Positions 8,741 through 17,259 of a stretch of 37,584 bases of DNA are shown here, piece by piece. The stretch is from Candidatus Rokuibacteriota bacterium (lineage in GTDB: Bacteria; Methylomirabilota; Methylomirabilia; Rokubacteriales; CSP1-6): contig QHSU01000032.1 in NCBI GenBank assembly GCA_003220535.1, positions 1-37,584 of the forward strand, read 5' to 3'. Position numbers and translations under genes: made by a program. The notes beneath the pieces were generated by a model, which worked only from the letters and a program-made list of their open reading frames with translations, was not told the DNA's origin and searched no databases. Every line of letters starts with the position of its first letter. Within the stretch, counting starts at the first letter, position 1.

Positions 8741-10255
8741 ATGGCCAATGTGCATCGCGGGGAGCGCTGGCTCGGTCTGGCAGGCCTCCTAGCGCTGCTG
8801 ACGCTGCTGGTCGTCGGCGTGTGGCGATGGCAGCGTCGCCTCGGGAAAGAGCGTCGGGATCGGGGGCGGGCCGACGCACAGTCCGCAGTGAACCCCTTCT
8901 ACGCCGTCGTGAGGGCGATCGCGCGGTTCTGGATCTGGTTCTTCTTCGAGCGCGTCGAGGTCCGGCGCCCCGAACGAGTCCCGCGCATGGGTCCGGTGCT
9001 GCTCTGCATCAACCATCCGAACAACCTGATCGATTCGCTGCTGGTGGGGTCGGTGCTCTCGCGCCAGGTGCACTACCTCGCCACTGGGCTACTCTTCCGC
9101 AACCCGCTCATTGCGCGGCTCCTCGTCGCCCTGGGAGTGATTCCGATTTACCGGAAGGCGGACGACCCGGACAGGATGGACCGCGGCGTGAAGATGTTCG
9201 CGGCGTGCGACGAGGCATTCGACCGCGGCCGGCTCATCGCCATCTACCCCGAAGGGATTACCCGCGCGGAGGCGCACCTGCAACCGATCAAGACGGGCGC
9301 GGCCCGGATCGCGCTCGGTTACGAGGCGCACGCTCCGGGAGGCCTCACGGTCGTGCCGGTCGGACTCAGTTTCGCGGCCCGTAGAAGGTTCCGCGGGCGC
9401 GTCCTCGTCTCGTTCGGCGAGCCGGTCGACGTCTCCTCGTACCTCGCGAGCTACCGTGAGGAGCCAGCGAAGGCGCTGCACGCGCTCACGGCGGCGATCC
9501 AGGGGGCGATGGAGCACGAGGTGGTCCACGTCGAGCGCATCGACGCGGCGGCGTTCGGGCATGCCGTGGAGGCGCTCTATCGCGGCGATCTCGAGCGTGA
9601 GCTGTGGGATGAGCGCTGGCTCGCGCGACGACAGGTCGACCCGTTCCAGCCCTCCGGGTCGATTGCGGCCGCGGTCGAGCACTTCCGCGCTCACGACCCC
9701 GAGCGTATCGAGCGGCTCTGGCAGCGGATCCTCGGTTACCACCTTGGACTTACTGCCTACCGGCTGCATGACGAGGCGGTGTGGACTCGCCTCGAGCGAA
9801 CGGCGGAACGGCAGCGCGTGGCACGATCCTGGCAGACGATCGTGGGCCTCCCCTTCTTTGCGTACGGTGCGGCCGTGAACTTCCTCCCCTACTATGTGCC
9901 CGGCTGGCTCGCGGAGCAGACGTCGCGTCGGCCAACGGACTACGCGACGATCCGGCTCCTCGCGAGCATCGTCGCCTTCCCGCTCTTCTGGGCCCTCGAG
10001 ACGGCGCTCGTCGGCTGGGTGACCGGTCTCCGGTGGGCGCTCGCCTTCTTTCTCTCACTCCCGCTCGGGGGTCTGGTCGCGTATCGGTACCTGGTCGGCA
10101 CGGGGCGGTTGCGTCACCAGCTCAGGTTCGGCGCGCTCCTGCTCACCCGCGCGCAGGAAGCGAGGCGCCTCCTCGCTGAGCGCCGCGAGATCATCGAGGA
10201 ACTCGAGCGCGCCAAGCGTGACTGCTGGCGGGGCGCGAAAGGACCGAGCGCGTGA
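8741..10255 (+). CDS. GPAT/LPLAT-family acyltransferase (DedA-fusion partner)
   Basis: From an ATG at 8741 (504 residues) the protein first shows the last DedA helix, then an acyltransferase domain: [13 protein letters not shown] (N91-D98, the HxxxxxD block of Gpt2/Sct1-like glycerol-phosphate acyltransferases) and [19 protein letters not shown] (from residue 168). The C-terminal third has several hydrophobic helices ([55 protein letters not shown]) and a charged, coiled tail. It would acylate glycerol-3-phosphate or lyso-lipid at the inner membrane. The frame is open upstream into the ftsH relic, so the start is uncertain; repairing one base at 8708 would join it to DedA as a single protein. 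Confidence 0.72.
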   Translation: MANVHRGERWLGLAGLLALLTLLVVGVWRWQRRLGKERRDRGRADAQSAVNPFYAVVRAIARFWIWFFFERVEVRRPERVPRMGPVLLCINHPNNLIDSLLVGSVLSRQVHYLATGLLFRNPLIARLLVALGVIPIYRKADDPDRMDRGVKMFAACDEAFDRGRLIAIYPEGITRAEAHLQPIKTGAARIALGYEAHAPGGLTVVPVGLSFAARRRFRGRVLVSFGEPVDVSSYLASYREEPAKALHALTAAIQGAMEHEVVHVERIDAAAFGHAVEALYRGDLERELWDERWLARRQVDPFQPSGSIAAAVEHFRAHDPERIERLWQRILGYHLGLTAYRLHDEAVWTRLERTAERQRVARSWQTIVGLPFFAYGAAVNFLPYYVPGWLAEQTSRRPTDYATIRLLASIVAFPLFWALETALVGWVTGLRWALAFFLSLPLGGLVAYRYLVGTGRLRHQLRFGALLLTRAQEARRLLAERREIIEELERAKRDCWRGAKGPSA

Positions 10256-10288
10256 ACGTCAGAATCGCGACCCGTTCGCGCGACGCGC

Positions 10289-11220
10289 TCATGCCACCGA
10301 CGTGGCGCGAGCTCTGTTGGCGCGCAGCGCCGAGTGGACCATCAGAAACTCGCCGACGTTCTCCATCGTGAGGACGCCGACCAGCTCGCGGTCGCGCAAC
10401 ACTGGCTGGGCCGGACAGCCCGAGGCCTTCAGGCGCTGAACGGCGCCCTCGAGCATCTCCGAGGGTGCCGCGCAGTCGAAGTGTGATGTCGTGGCTGTCG
10501 CGACGGGCGTGTCGGCGCCGGTCTGCGTCAACCCTTTCACGAGGTCCGCCCGCGTCAGCACGCCGACCACCCGCCCCGCGTCGACCAGACAAATAACGCG
10601 ATGAACACCAGGAACGGATTGCTGAAGAGGCCGACGAGCCCGAACACAGCGCCAGCCCCTGGCCGATGTGGGCCGCGATCTGCGTGGCCCGCACTTAATC
10701 CATCCGCATGGCCAGCACGGCGCGCCGGGCACGCCCGCCGTCCATCGGAAAGGCCGGAATGAGATTGAAGACGGCCAGGGTGACATTCACCCACAGAGCT
10801 TTGACAGGAAGTCGCCGCCGACCCATTGAACCTCGTGCCGCGCCGTGGGTGTCACCACAGCGAGCAGCAGCGCGGCGAGGGCCACGTTGACGGCCGGGCC
10901 CACGAGCGCGACGAGCAACTTCTGCCTCGGGTCATCAGGCATCCGCTCCAGCCGCGCCACGCCACCGATTGGCAGGAGCGTGATGTCGCGGGTACGAATG
11001 CCGTAGTGCGTGCGGTTAATGCATGGCCGAGCTCATGGAGCACGATGATGGCGAAGATCGCGACGATGAACACGACGCCCGCCCCGGCGTCGGCCAGGCG
11101 GTGGCGCTGGAGATAGTGACTTACACCGACCCAGGCCAGCAGGATCAGAAACGTCCCGTGCATGTAGACGTCGATCCCCGCCACCCGGCCGAGCTTCCAC
11201 GACCATCCGGTCATACGCAC
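10289..11220 (-). pseudogene. M50 site-2 protease with CBS domains, multiply broken
   Basis: From the ATG at 11220 the frame gives the N-terminus of a Rip/SpoIVFB-like intramembrane protease (GRVAGIDVYMHGTFLILLAW, then [13 protein letters not shown] with the HExxH zinc motif). A missing base just after it (about 11010) shifts the frame; the next frame continues [20 protein letters not shown] and [18 protein letters not shown]. Further lesions: two extra bases near 10798, a TAA inside MRMD*VRATQIAAHIGQGLA, another shift near 10650, and a loss before the CBS part. The CBS pair (GRVVGVLTRADLVKGL, DRELVGVLTMENVGEFLMVH) ends at 10289. At least four independent lesions make it non-functional. Confidence 0.82.
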
Positions 11221-11232
11221 CCCTGATCGCGA

Positions 11233-11442
11233 TCAAATCACACCGAAATGCCGAAGCGCCTCTTCGATCGCCTCGCGCTTTTCCTGTGGGCACGGCTCGA
11301 CGTCACGACCGCGACGGGCCCGGTTTGCTCCACGCAGCGTCGGTACGCCATGAACTTCCTTGACATGAGCGATCCACCCCGTTTTCGGGATGAAGCCGTG
11401 GTGACGCTGCACGAATTTCCGAATCTCGGCGTCCGTGGCCAT
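11233..11442 (-). CDS. Small conserved hypothetical protein (69 aa)
   Basis: 69 residues, basic and soluble: IRKFVQRHHGFIPKTGWIAH (7-26) then VKEVHGVPTLRGANR and an acidic helical tail (REAIEEALRHFGVI). The HGF.PKTGWIAH.KE pattern looks like a small conserved family seen in many proteobacterial and actinobacterial genomes, but I cannot name a function. It lies 12 bp from the start of the M50 relic on the same strand and downstream of the TerB-like gene. The frame is intact, unlike its neighbour. Confidence 0.6.
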   Translation of the reverse strand: MATDAEIRKFVQRHHGFIPKTGWIAHVKEVHGVPTLRGANRARRGRDVEPCPQEKREAIEEALRHFGVI

Positions 11443-11508
11443 TTCATGCCCTTCCTGATCGTACGTCCGCGTTGCGATCTTTTCGGTGGCGCGACCACCA
11501 CCGAGTAC

Positions 11509-12084
11509 TTATGGGCTGGAGGGAAAAGCGGCCTCGAGCTTGGCCAGCATCGCCGCCTCCGGAGCCGAAATCTTCGAACCAACGCCGAACAGACCGCCGG
11601 TTGCGGCGGCCACCGCGCGCGCTCGATCCAGCAACCCCATCTTGAGACGAGCGGCCTCGTCTGGGCCGAGTTGCTCGGACATGGCCTGGACCAGGTGCGT
11701 CCACGCGATGAGAAGTTTGGGGTCGGGGCGGCGATCGAGCCAAGCCTCGAGCAAAGCTCCTGTCGTTGAGTCCCGATCGACCCCAGCCCGTTCAACAATA
11801 ACGCGACGCTCCTTGGCATCGAGCGCGCCATCGGCCCATGCCACCTCGACGAGCGGGACGATGGATAGAGCAGCGACCGTTTCCGCCCGTATTCCGAGCT
11901 CCATAAGCTTCTCAAGGACGGCCGGCTCGGTAATGCCCGAGGCTTTGCGGAGTGCCTCGCGGGTCGCCTCGGCTGCCCTCAGCTCGTTCAAACGCTCCGT
12001 CAAGCGTTTGTCCTCGCGGCGGAAGAATTCGTCCTCGAGACTCTGTCCCCGGTCGCGCAAGATCTCCGGCGGATTGGGTGTCAT
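11509..12084 (-). CDS. TerB-like domain protein
   Basis: 191 residues, no signal peptide or membrane span. The N-terminal 30-60 residues form a charged helix (FFRREDKRLTERLNELRAAE). The segment IVPLVEVAWADGALDAKERR (about 75-94) is the signature of the TerB/co-chaperone DjlA N-terminal fold, where acidic residues of the AWADG.L...E motif can bind metal. The C-terminal half is helical. TerB-like proteins are associated with tellurite and envelope stress; the exact role here is unknown. Start: ATG at 12084, followed by the acidic/basic helix without conserved upstream sequence. Confidence 0.68.
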   Translation of the reverse strand: MTPNPPEILRDRGQSLEDEFFRREDKRLTERLNELRAAEATREALRKASGITEPAVLEKLMELGIRAETVAALSIVPLVEVAWADGALDAKERRVIVERAGVDRDSTTGALLEAWLDRRPDPKLLIAWTHLVQAMSEQLGPDEAARLKMGLLDRARAVAAATGGLFGVGSKISAPEAAMLAKLEAAFPSSP

Positions 12085-12309
12085 TAGCTTTGCCCTCGCA
12101 TTCTAAGAGTGTTTGGGGGGGCTCTCTCGCAGATCCATTACCCCTGCGAAGATCGACCCCAGACAGCCTACGCCTTCCATCGTTCGAGGTTCGTCGGACG
12201 GGCCGAACGATTTTTCTGAAATTCACTCTTCCTCTTCGCCGCCGCGGTTTGCGCCTCCCGGTCCGACAAGGCTTGAGCCCATCGATCGTGATGCCTGCGG
12301 CGCGCGCTT

Positions 12310-12462
12310 GAGGGGTTCGTGGCACACTACCATGGGTAGGGGAACCAACAGGGGCTCGGCAACAATTTGATTGCGCCGATGCCCGGTGCGTTCGGCGGCA
12401 CCCGAATTCGTTGTCGCGACCGGTTGGGCGGGCTGTTGCGCTACTACTACCAGGCGGCGTGA
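12310..12462 (+). pseudogene. C-terminal scrap of a D-type integrase
   Basis: The frame EGFVAHYHG*GNQQGL-NNLIAP then RIRCRDRLGGLLRYYYQAA* parallels the end of integrase D ([33 protein letters not shown]). An in-frame TAG sits where D has Glu. It supplies the family's normal C-terminus, which D lost to IS B, and shows that a second D-type element once lay here. No inverted repeat was identified downstream. Confidence 0.7.
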
Positions 12463-12630
12463 GCATGGGATGAATTTTCGGACACTACGGGGCACGGCAA
12501 CTCCATCGTGGGCGCGACCGTCCCCCTGGAGACCCCGGCGACTAGGATTCCTGCCTTGACACCGTAGAGCCGCGCGCGCAGAGTTTCCCCACCGCCCCGA
12601 CGTCGAGACTGCCCGGAATGAGGTGTCCAC

Positions 12631-12807
12631 ATGGGCAAGATCATCGATTGCCACAAGGTCAACCCCACCAGCGACTGCCAGCATGTCGTCCGAGGCGCCA
12701 ATGAGGAAGAAGTCCTGCGCAACGCTGCTGAGCACGCGAAGGAACACGGGCTCGCACCAACACCCGAGTTGCTTGCTCAGGTGAAGTCGTTCATCCAGCA
12801 CGAATAG
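12631..12807 (+). CDS. DUF1059 family small protein
   Basis: 58 residues starting GKIIDCHKV, with C7 and C16 near the N-terminus, then VVRGANEEEVLRNAAEHAKE and HGLAPTPELLAQVKSFIQHE. The pattern (short strand with Cys, then E-E-V-L and A-A-E-H-A-K helix) matches DUF1059, a family of small soluble proteins of unknown function found in many soil bacteria. AATGAGGTGT precedes the ATG by about 8 nt as a possible ribosome binding site. The frame is intact and appears complete at the family's usual length (about 55-65 residues). Confidence 0.78.
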   Translation: MGKIIDCHKVNPTSDCQHVVRGANEEEVLRNAAEHAKEHGLAPTPELLAQVKSFIQHE

Positions 12808-12926
12808 CGAGCACTCGCCCCACCCCAAGTGTCGGGATCCCACGAGCGTCGAGGCCACCCTCGGCGCTCGTCGCGCGTTGAGTCGCGCACCTCCTACACT
12901 CCCACTCAGCGGATCGAGACCGAAAG

Positions 12927-12960
12927 TGGTGCCGGAGCGGGAATCGAACGCGCACGGGTC
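12927..12960 (-). other. Possible tRNA 3'-end remnant
   Basis: On the minus strand the sequence reads GCGCGTTCGATTCCCGC then TCCGGCACCA: a TTCGATT T-loop, a T-stem with one mismatch, and a CCA end one base short for a 7-nt acceptor. No matching 5' half with a D-arm could be identified upstream. It resembles a decayed tRNA or an att-site copy of one, and it overlaps the end of the Nudix remnant region. Confidence 0.3.
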
Positions 12961-12989
12961 TCGCTCGCGCTCGACGGTGCGTTCACTCG

Positions 12990-13246
12990 GCCCCCGCCGA
13001 CATGGCACCGGTATTTCACGCCCTGCACGCGCCCAGCACGTCGCAGCCTGGGCTGGGCAGAAACGGCGACGTCCAACCCCGTCTCCTCCCGCACCTCCCG
13101 CAGGACCGTCTCGTCGGGCGACTCGCCAGCCTCCCCTGCGCCCCCGGCAACTCCCAGTTCAGGCGTCCGTAGGTCTGCTTGACGAGCGGCACTCCGCCTT
13201 CGTCATTGACGATGACAGCCGCCGCGCCGATCCTCCTGTTCCGCAT
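12990..13246 (-). pseudogene. Nudix hydrolase remnant, frameshifted
   Basis: From the ATG at 13246 the frame reads GAAAVIVNDEGGVPLVKQTY and GRLNWELPG, the usual opening of a Nudix fold. One base is missing in the run of Gs after WELPG. The second frame then supplies a full Nudix box, GAGEAGESPDETVLREVREE followed by TGLDV, with the catalytic REVREE glutamates. Similarity fades after GRVQGVKYRCHVGG, so the C-terminal half is lost. It would have been an NDP-X or oxidised-nucleotide pyrophosphatase. Confidence 0.75.
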
Positions 13247-13296
13247 TTCCCTCCCAACGCGCGTAGTGCTCTATTCATCGGCACCCACAACAAGAG

Positions 13297-13392
13297 TTAG
13301 CGTAGGACGAAATCCCGAATAACCGCGAGGGCACGCTCAGGCGCATCGGCGAGCACGCCGTGCCCACACCCCGGAATCTCTGGGCTCGATTC
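13297..13392 (-). pseudogene. Possible alpha/beta-hydrolase C-terminal scrap
   Basis: The last 29 residues before the stop read PEIPGCGHGVLADAPERALA and VIRDFVLR. This looks like the catalytic-histidine region and final helix of alpha/beta hydrolases (I.GCGH....D.PE......DFL). Nothing upstream in the same frame resembles the rest of such an enzyme. Assignment rests on a short motif only. Confidence 0.3.
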
Positions 13393-13469
13393 CCTTCGGT
13401 TTCCCGACGCACTCGTTCGTAGTCTGGAACACGCCGCCGGAAGACCGCACGCGGCGATCACACGGCCAG

Positions 13470-13847
13470 TCACTGCGGCCACACGACTCGCCCGTCAACC
13501 GCAATGGAGGCGACCAAGTGCGGCTCTAGCGTCATCCTTCGACCACGCTGGGGGGACAGTAGCTCCTCGGGCTGGAGGTCGCGAACCCGGAGGAAGACCA
13601 ACTGGCCGCCCTCCATTCCCTCGAAGCTCATTCCGCCGAAACCCACACGGGCGGTGCCACCGCCATCCTCGGCGAAGACGATCTGATCGGTTGGCAGGGG
13701 CACCGTCGCTCCGTCTCCGAAGACGACAGACGTTCCAGGGGGACCGTTCTGCACGATCGGCAGCTTCGACACGACCTTCGGTTCGCGGCTGATGCGGGTG
13801 CCGGGCACGAACTCGATGAGCAGCGGATAATCGTTCACTCTCGTCAT
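13470..13847 (-). CDS. Hypothetical protein (125 aa)
   Basis: 125 residues, soluble, beta-rich, with no motif I recognise. Repeated short strands separated by glycines (VVFGDGATVPL, VFAEDGGGTARVGFGGMSF) and a C-terminal SIAVDGRVVWPQ suggest a small beta-barrel or sandwich. ATG at 13847 with GTAGGATG upstream. Adjacent genes on both sides are remnants, yet this frame is clean over its full length, so it may be a living gene. Confidence 0.45.
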   Translation of the reverse strand: MTRVNDYPLLIEFVPGTRISREPKVVSKLPIVQNGPPGTSVVFGDGATVPLPTDQIVFAEDGGGTARVGFGGMSFEGMEGGQLVFLRVRDLQPEELLSPQRGRRMTLEPHLVASIAVDGRVVWPQ

Positions 13848-14014
13848 CCTACGCCGTCGGCGTCGCGGAGGCGCGCCCTCGGTGGAACAATGCCATTATG
13901 TTCCATGGCGGGGCCTCTCCTCTCTGCGGCGTTGACCGCGTGTGTGCTCTTGTGGGGCAGCGTACGCCACCACGTCGAGCGAGAGGCCAGCCGCTTCATC
14001 CCATCCAGGCTCGC

Positions 14015-14190
14015 TCGCCGCTGGACGAAGCTTAGACTAAGGAACTGGCGGCGGGGGTGGAGCGCGCCGTGGCGGCCTTGCCATCAAAGGAGGCGCAGGT
14101 CATTCGCCGCCGGTTCGGGGTCAGTCTGGAGGCCGCGGCCCTGAGCCGGCTCGCTCGCGGTCGGCGCGCAAACTCGAGGACCGAGTCATC
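14015..14190 (+). pseudogene. Sigma-70 (RpoD-type) region 4 remnant
   Basis: [19 protein letters not shown] followed by [16 protein letters not shown] resembles the start of sigma-70 region 4 (..LP.RE..VIR.RFG.). An in-frame TAG lies at 14033. The helix-turn-helix that should follow RRRFGV is missing: the frame jumps to [15 protein letters not shown], which resembles the extreme C-terminus of such factors. The scrap runs into the ferredoxin upstream region in the same frame, so a longer ferredoxin start at 14057 is an artefact. Confidence 0.45.
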
Positions 14191-14212
14191 GGCGGAAGAG
14201 GGGGAGATCACC

Positions 14213-14482
14213 ATGACGTACGTGATCGTCGAGCCGTGCATCGACGTCAAGGACAAGGCCTGCGTCGAGGTCTGCCCGGTGGACTGCATCTATGAGGGGC
14301 CGAACCAGCTCTTCATCCACCCCGACGAGTGTATCGACTGCGGGGCCTGCGAGCCGGTGTGCCCGGTGAAGGCGATCTTCGTCGAGGACGAGACGCCGGA
14401 ACAGTCGAAACACTTCATCGCGCTGAACAAGCAGTTCTTCGTCGACAACCCCGGGGTCAAGCCTTGCACGACGAAGAACTGA
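14213..14482 (+). CDS. fdxA: Ferredoxin, 7Fe/8Fe type
   Basis: 89 residues with two Fe-S motifs: CVEVCPVDC (residues about 21-29, with preceding C9) and [12 protein letters not shown] in the second half. The spacing C.(7)C.(3)C...C..C..C...CP matches FdxA-like seven-iron ferredoxins of about 90-110 residues, with a 3Fe-4S and a 4Fe-4S cluster. The C-terminal [18 protein letters not shown] extension is also FdxA-like. GGGGAGATCACC precedes the ATG as a good ribosome binding site. It carries low-potential electrons; the partner is unknown, but a Rieske protein gene lies 75 bp downstream on the same strand. Confidence 0.85.
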   Translation: MTYVIVEPCIDVKDKACVEVCPVDCIYEGPNQLFIHPDECIDCGACEPVCPVKAIFVEDETPEQSKHFIALNKQFFVDNPGVKPCTTKN

Positions 14483-14557
14483 GTTGGCGAACCCTGAGGG
14501 AAGCGGCTGAAGGAAGGAGCGGTCGAAGACTGAACCGACCCAGAGGAGGAAGGGGCG

Positions 14558-14867
14558 ATGCCCAAATTCATGAATGTGGCCACGACCGATGAGCTGGAAG
14601 ACCAGCAGGCCAAGCTGGTCGAAGCGGAAGGCCAGAAGATCGCCCTCTTTCGGGTGGGACAAGCCTTCCACGCGCTGAGCGATACGTGCACCCATCGAGG
14701 AGGGCCGCTGTCCGAAGGGACGGTCGAGGGAGCCGAAGTGACCTGCCCCTGGCCACGGGGCGAGGTTCGACATCAAGACCGGGGCTGTCCTGAGGCCGCC
14801 GGCGGGACGAGAGGTCAGGAGCTACCCGGTGCGGGTCACCGGCGCCGACATCGAGATCGAAGTGTGA
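14558..14867 (+). pseudogene. Rieske [2Fe-2S] ferredoxin, 1-nt insertion
   Basis: The ATG at 14558 follows an excellent AGGAGGAAGG site. The frame reads FMNVATTDELEDQQAKLVEA, then ALSDTCTHRGGPLSEG, the first Rieske ligand pair (C-T-H), and VTCPW. The second pair should be CPWHGARFD; an extra C at about 14755 shifts this to CPWPRGEVR. The third frame continues RFDIKTGAVLRPPAGREV and SYPVRVTGADIEIEV* ending at 14867. With one base removed this is a normal 102-residue Rieske ferredoxin, so either a very recent mutation or a sequencing error. Confidence 0.8.
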
Positions 14868-14890
14868 GGCCTGGACTCCAGACAGGTGCC

Positions 14891-15046
14891 ATGCCTCACA
14901 CGTTGAACGGGCTGCGGGTAGTCAGCTTCGAGAGCCGCCGGGCGGCGGAGATGGCTGAACTGATCCGCAACTACGGCGGCGAGCCGATCCAGGCGCCGTC
15001 CATGCGCGAGGTTCCGCTGACCGACGAGCGCGAAGCGCTCGCGTAA
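14891..15046 (+). pseudogene. HemD-like (uroporphyrinogen-III synthase) N-terminal fragment
   Basis: 51 codons starting LNGLRVVSFESRRAAEMAEL then IRNYGGEPIQAPSMREVPL, which matches the first strand-helix unit of uroporphyrinogen-III synthases (L.G.RV...SR....A..I...GG.P...P..REVP). The frame stops at TAA (15044-15046), where about 200 more residues would be expected. The proline dehydrogenase starts 2 bp later, so the junction is a deletion that joined hemD to the new neighbour. Confidence 0.6.
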
Positions 15047-15048
15047 CT

Positions 15049-15963
15049 ATGGGACTTTCACCGGCCGGGCGGACGCGGCGTTACGTGCCCGCACTCCGCC
15101 GCCGCCTCCTCTTCCGCCTCGCCACCAGCGACACCTACGAGCGCCTGGTCCGCGCCCTGCCTCCGATCGCGACGGCGGCGCGCCGCCGCGCCCTCCGCTA
15201 CGTGGCGGGCGAGACCCTCGACGACGCCCTCGCGGTCGCGCGGACGCTGCATGCGCGGGGCCTGCGCGCGGCCATCGACTTCTTTGGCGAGCAGGTGCGG
15301 GACGTGGCCGAGGCCGAGCGGGCCGTCGACGGGTACCTCGAGCTGGCCCGCCGTCTTTCGGAAGCGCCGCCGACGGCCAGCGCGGCCCTGGACCTCTCGC
15401 ACGTGGGACAGGACGTCTCGGCCGAGTTCTGCCTGCGCCAGCTCGAGCGCATCGTCGACGCGCTGCCGGCGGGCCGCGGGCTCGACGTGGGCGCCGAGGA
15501 CAGCGGCCGCATCGACGCCAGCCACCAGATCCTCGTCGCGCTCGCCCGGCGCGGCGTGCCCGTGCAGGCCACGTTGCAGGCGAACCTCCGCCGCAGCGCG
15601 GACGACTGGCCGCGCCTGGTGGAGGCGGGGCTCGGCATCCGGCTCGTCAAGGGCGCGTACGTCGAGCCGGAGCGAGTGGCTCATCGCTACGGGCCGGCCA
15701 CCGACGATGCCTACCGTCGGCTCGCCCGCTCGCTCCGCGCGGCGGGAGCACGCGTGACGCTGGCTACCCACGACGCGGCGCTTCGCGACGGCCTGCTCGC
15801 CGAGCTCGGCCCGATGGTCGTGGAGATGCTGCTCGGGGTCCGGCCCGAGGACCACGCGCCGCTGCTCGCGCGGGGCGTGACGCCCCGGCTCTACGTGCCC
15901 TACGGGCGCGACTGGTTCCGCTACTGGATGCGGCGGGTGGCGGAGTCGCAGGGCGCCGGCTGA
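15049..15963 (+). CDS. Proline dehydrogenase
   Basis: 304 residues, the usual length of monofunctional bacterial PutB enzymes. It should oxidise L-proline to pyrroline-5-carboxylate with FAD, passing electrons to quinone. Motifs in order: LDLSHVGQDVS, then VPVQATLQANLRRSADDW (strand and FAD contact), GIRLVKGAYVEP (about 198-209, substrate/flavin site), TLATHD, EMLLGVRPED and the C-terminal YVPYGRDWFRYWMRRV (substrate-carboxylate arginines). No pyrroline-5-carboxylate dehydrogenase lies beside it. The ATG at 15049 is 2 bp after the hemD-fragment stop, with no clear Shine-Dalgarno, so expression may depend on read-through from upstream. Confidence 0.88.
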   Translation: MGLSPAGRTRRYVPALRRRLLFRLATSDTYERLVRALPPIATAARRRALRYVAGETLDDALAVARTLHARGLRAAIDFFGEQVRDVAEAERAVDGYLELARRLSEAPPTASAALDLSHVGQDVSAEFCLRQLERIVDALPAGRGLDVGAEDSGRIDASHQILVALARRGVPVQATLQANLRRSADDWPRLVEAGLGIRLVKGAYVEPERVAHRYGPATDDAYRRLARSLRAAGARVTLATHDAALRDGLLAELGPMVVEMLLGVRPEDHAPLLARGVTPRLYVPYGRDWFRYWMRRVAESQGAG

Positions 15964-16241
15964 GCCACCACGCAGGCTCGGCCGCGCGCCGAAGACTTAC
16001 CGAAGCGCGCCGCGCCCCTCTGAGACCAATGGCGGCAGCACGCGATCTGGTTACACGTCGAGCGCCCGCGCCGGCTGGGTCGTGCGGCGGGAGCACCGGT
16101 ATCGAAGTCTCAACATCTTGCTTTGTGCTGGGAAATGAGAGGGGGGCTGTTTGGCCGTGTTTTGACCGTGAACTGGGCGCAACGGGCCTCAATAGGAGCC
16201 TCCGCTGCATTGGCGGGTTATGCCGCCTCGGGCCTGGCTCT

Positions 16242-17091
16242 TCATCTGCCGTGTCTGCGGCTCAGGTCGATCGCGTAACGAACAAACGCGATCGTGGACT
16301 CGACGTCTTGCTCGTGAGCCGCTTGATGTACTTTGACCCACGGATCGGGACGCTCATTCCACGCCCCCCTCGATCAACCCCGACCACTGGCGCTCCAGCG
16401 ACCGCAGTGCCCACAGGGCCCCGGCCCGCTTGGACTCCACCCGCCCCGTCTCCAGCGTCTGCAACATGCGGCAGAAGCTGAGCACCACGTAGGGCTGGCC
16501 CTACCTCGTCTTCACGTAGGCGGGGCCGCCGAGGATCGCCGTTCCCCAACCCTCGATCTTGCGGCGAATCTCGTGGCGAAGCTCGTCGGCAGGCACGGGA
16601 TCAACCAATGCCTTGGGGTCCGGCCCGCTCAAGACGATGCCGTGCTCGCGCACCACCCATCGGACGACGAGCGTGTCGTCGTGGTCCGACCGCTCGATGA
16701 CCCGGCTTCCGTTGTCGAGGTACGGCAACGGCACGCCGGGCGGAACGTGCCGCCGCAGCACGTGCAGGGGCACGTACGAACCCTCCAGATGCCGCGCCCA
16801 CTCGGCGGCGGCGGTGTCGTAAATACGCTGGTGCATCGACTCGAGTGCTTGGACCTGCGCATCGGACAGCTCTCGAGCTGTGGCGATCAGGAAGTCAACG
16901 TCGCTGTGCTCGTCGGCGTCACCCACCGCAAATGAACCTTGCAGGTAGACCCCCACGAACGACTCGGTGAGTGCCGAGCGTGCGCCACGAACCAGGTCCT
17001 CGAGCACGGCGTTGAGCGTGGGATACGGTGTGGGAAACTCACCGGATGGCGGCATCGTTTCAGGCGGCCTAATCAATCTATCTTGAACCAC
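16242..17091 (-). pseudogene. Aminoglycoside-nucleotidyltransferase-like protein, broken
   Basis: From the ATG at 17091 a 196-codon frame shows a Pol-beta nucleotidyltransferase core: VGVYLQGSFAVGDADEHSDV followed by DFLIA, the GS...DxD metal site. A TAG at 16501-16503 interrupts it, but the same frame continues GQPYVVLSFCRMLQTLETGR and VESKRAGALWALRSL, the helical DUF4111/AadA C-terminal domain. An extra G near 16365 shifts the frame once more; the third piece, ERPDPWVKVHQAAHEQDVES to LSRRHGR*, ends at 16242. Restored, the protein would be about 282 residues, near AadA length. It would adenylylate an aminoglycoside or another substrate. Two lesions indicate a dead gene. Confidence 0.75.
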
Positions 17092-17259
17092 GTAACACGG
17101 TGAACGCTGCGAGTGCGCAGTGTAGCACCGCGCGCCGTATCTGGGATGACCGGTGGAGCGGAACGAAAAATCAGAAGGTTGCCGCGCGGCTCCCGCTGGG
17201 AGGGTGCCTTGCTATCTTGCGAGCGCACGTAGTGTAGCACAGGGTTCTTCAGCGCCTCG

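Noticed and set aside
15058..15855. 265-codon open frame on the minus strand
   Set aside because: Antisense to proline dehydrogenase; no domain, and the plus-strand gene carries all family motifs.
16029..16935. Plus-strand frames at 16029-16481 and 16333-16935
   Set aside because: They are shadows of the broken nucleotidyltransferase on the minus strand, whose three pieces carry recognisable domain sequence.
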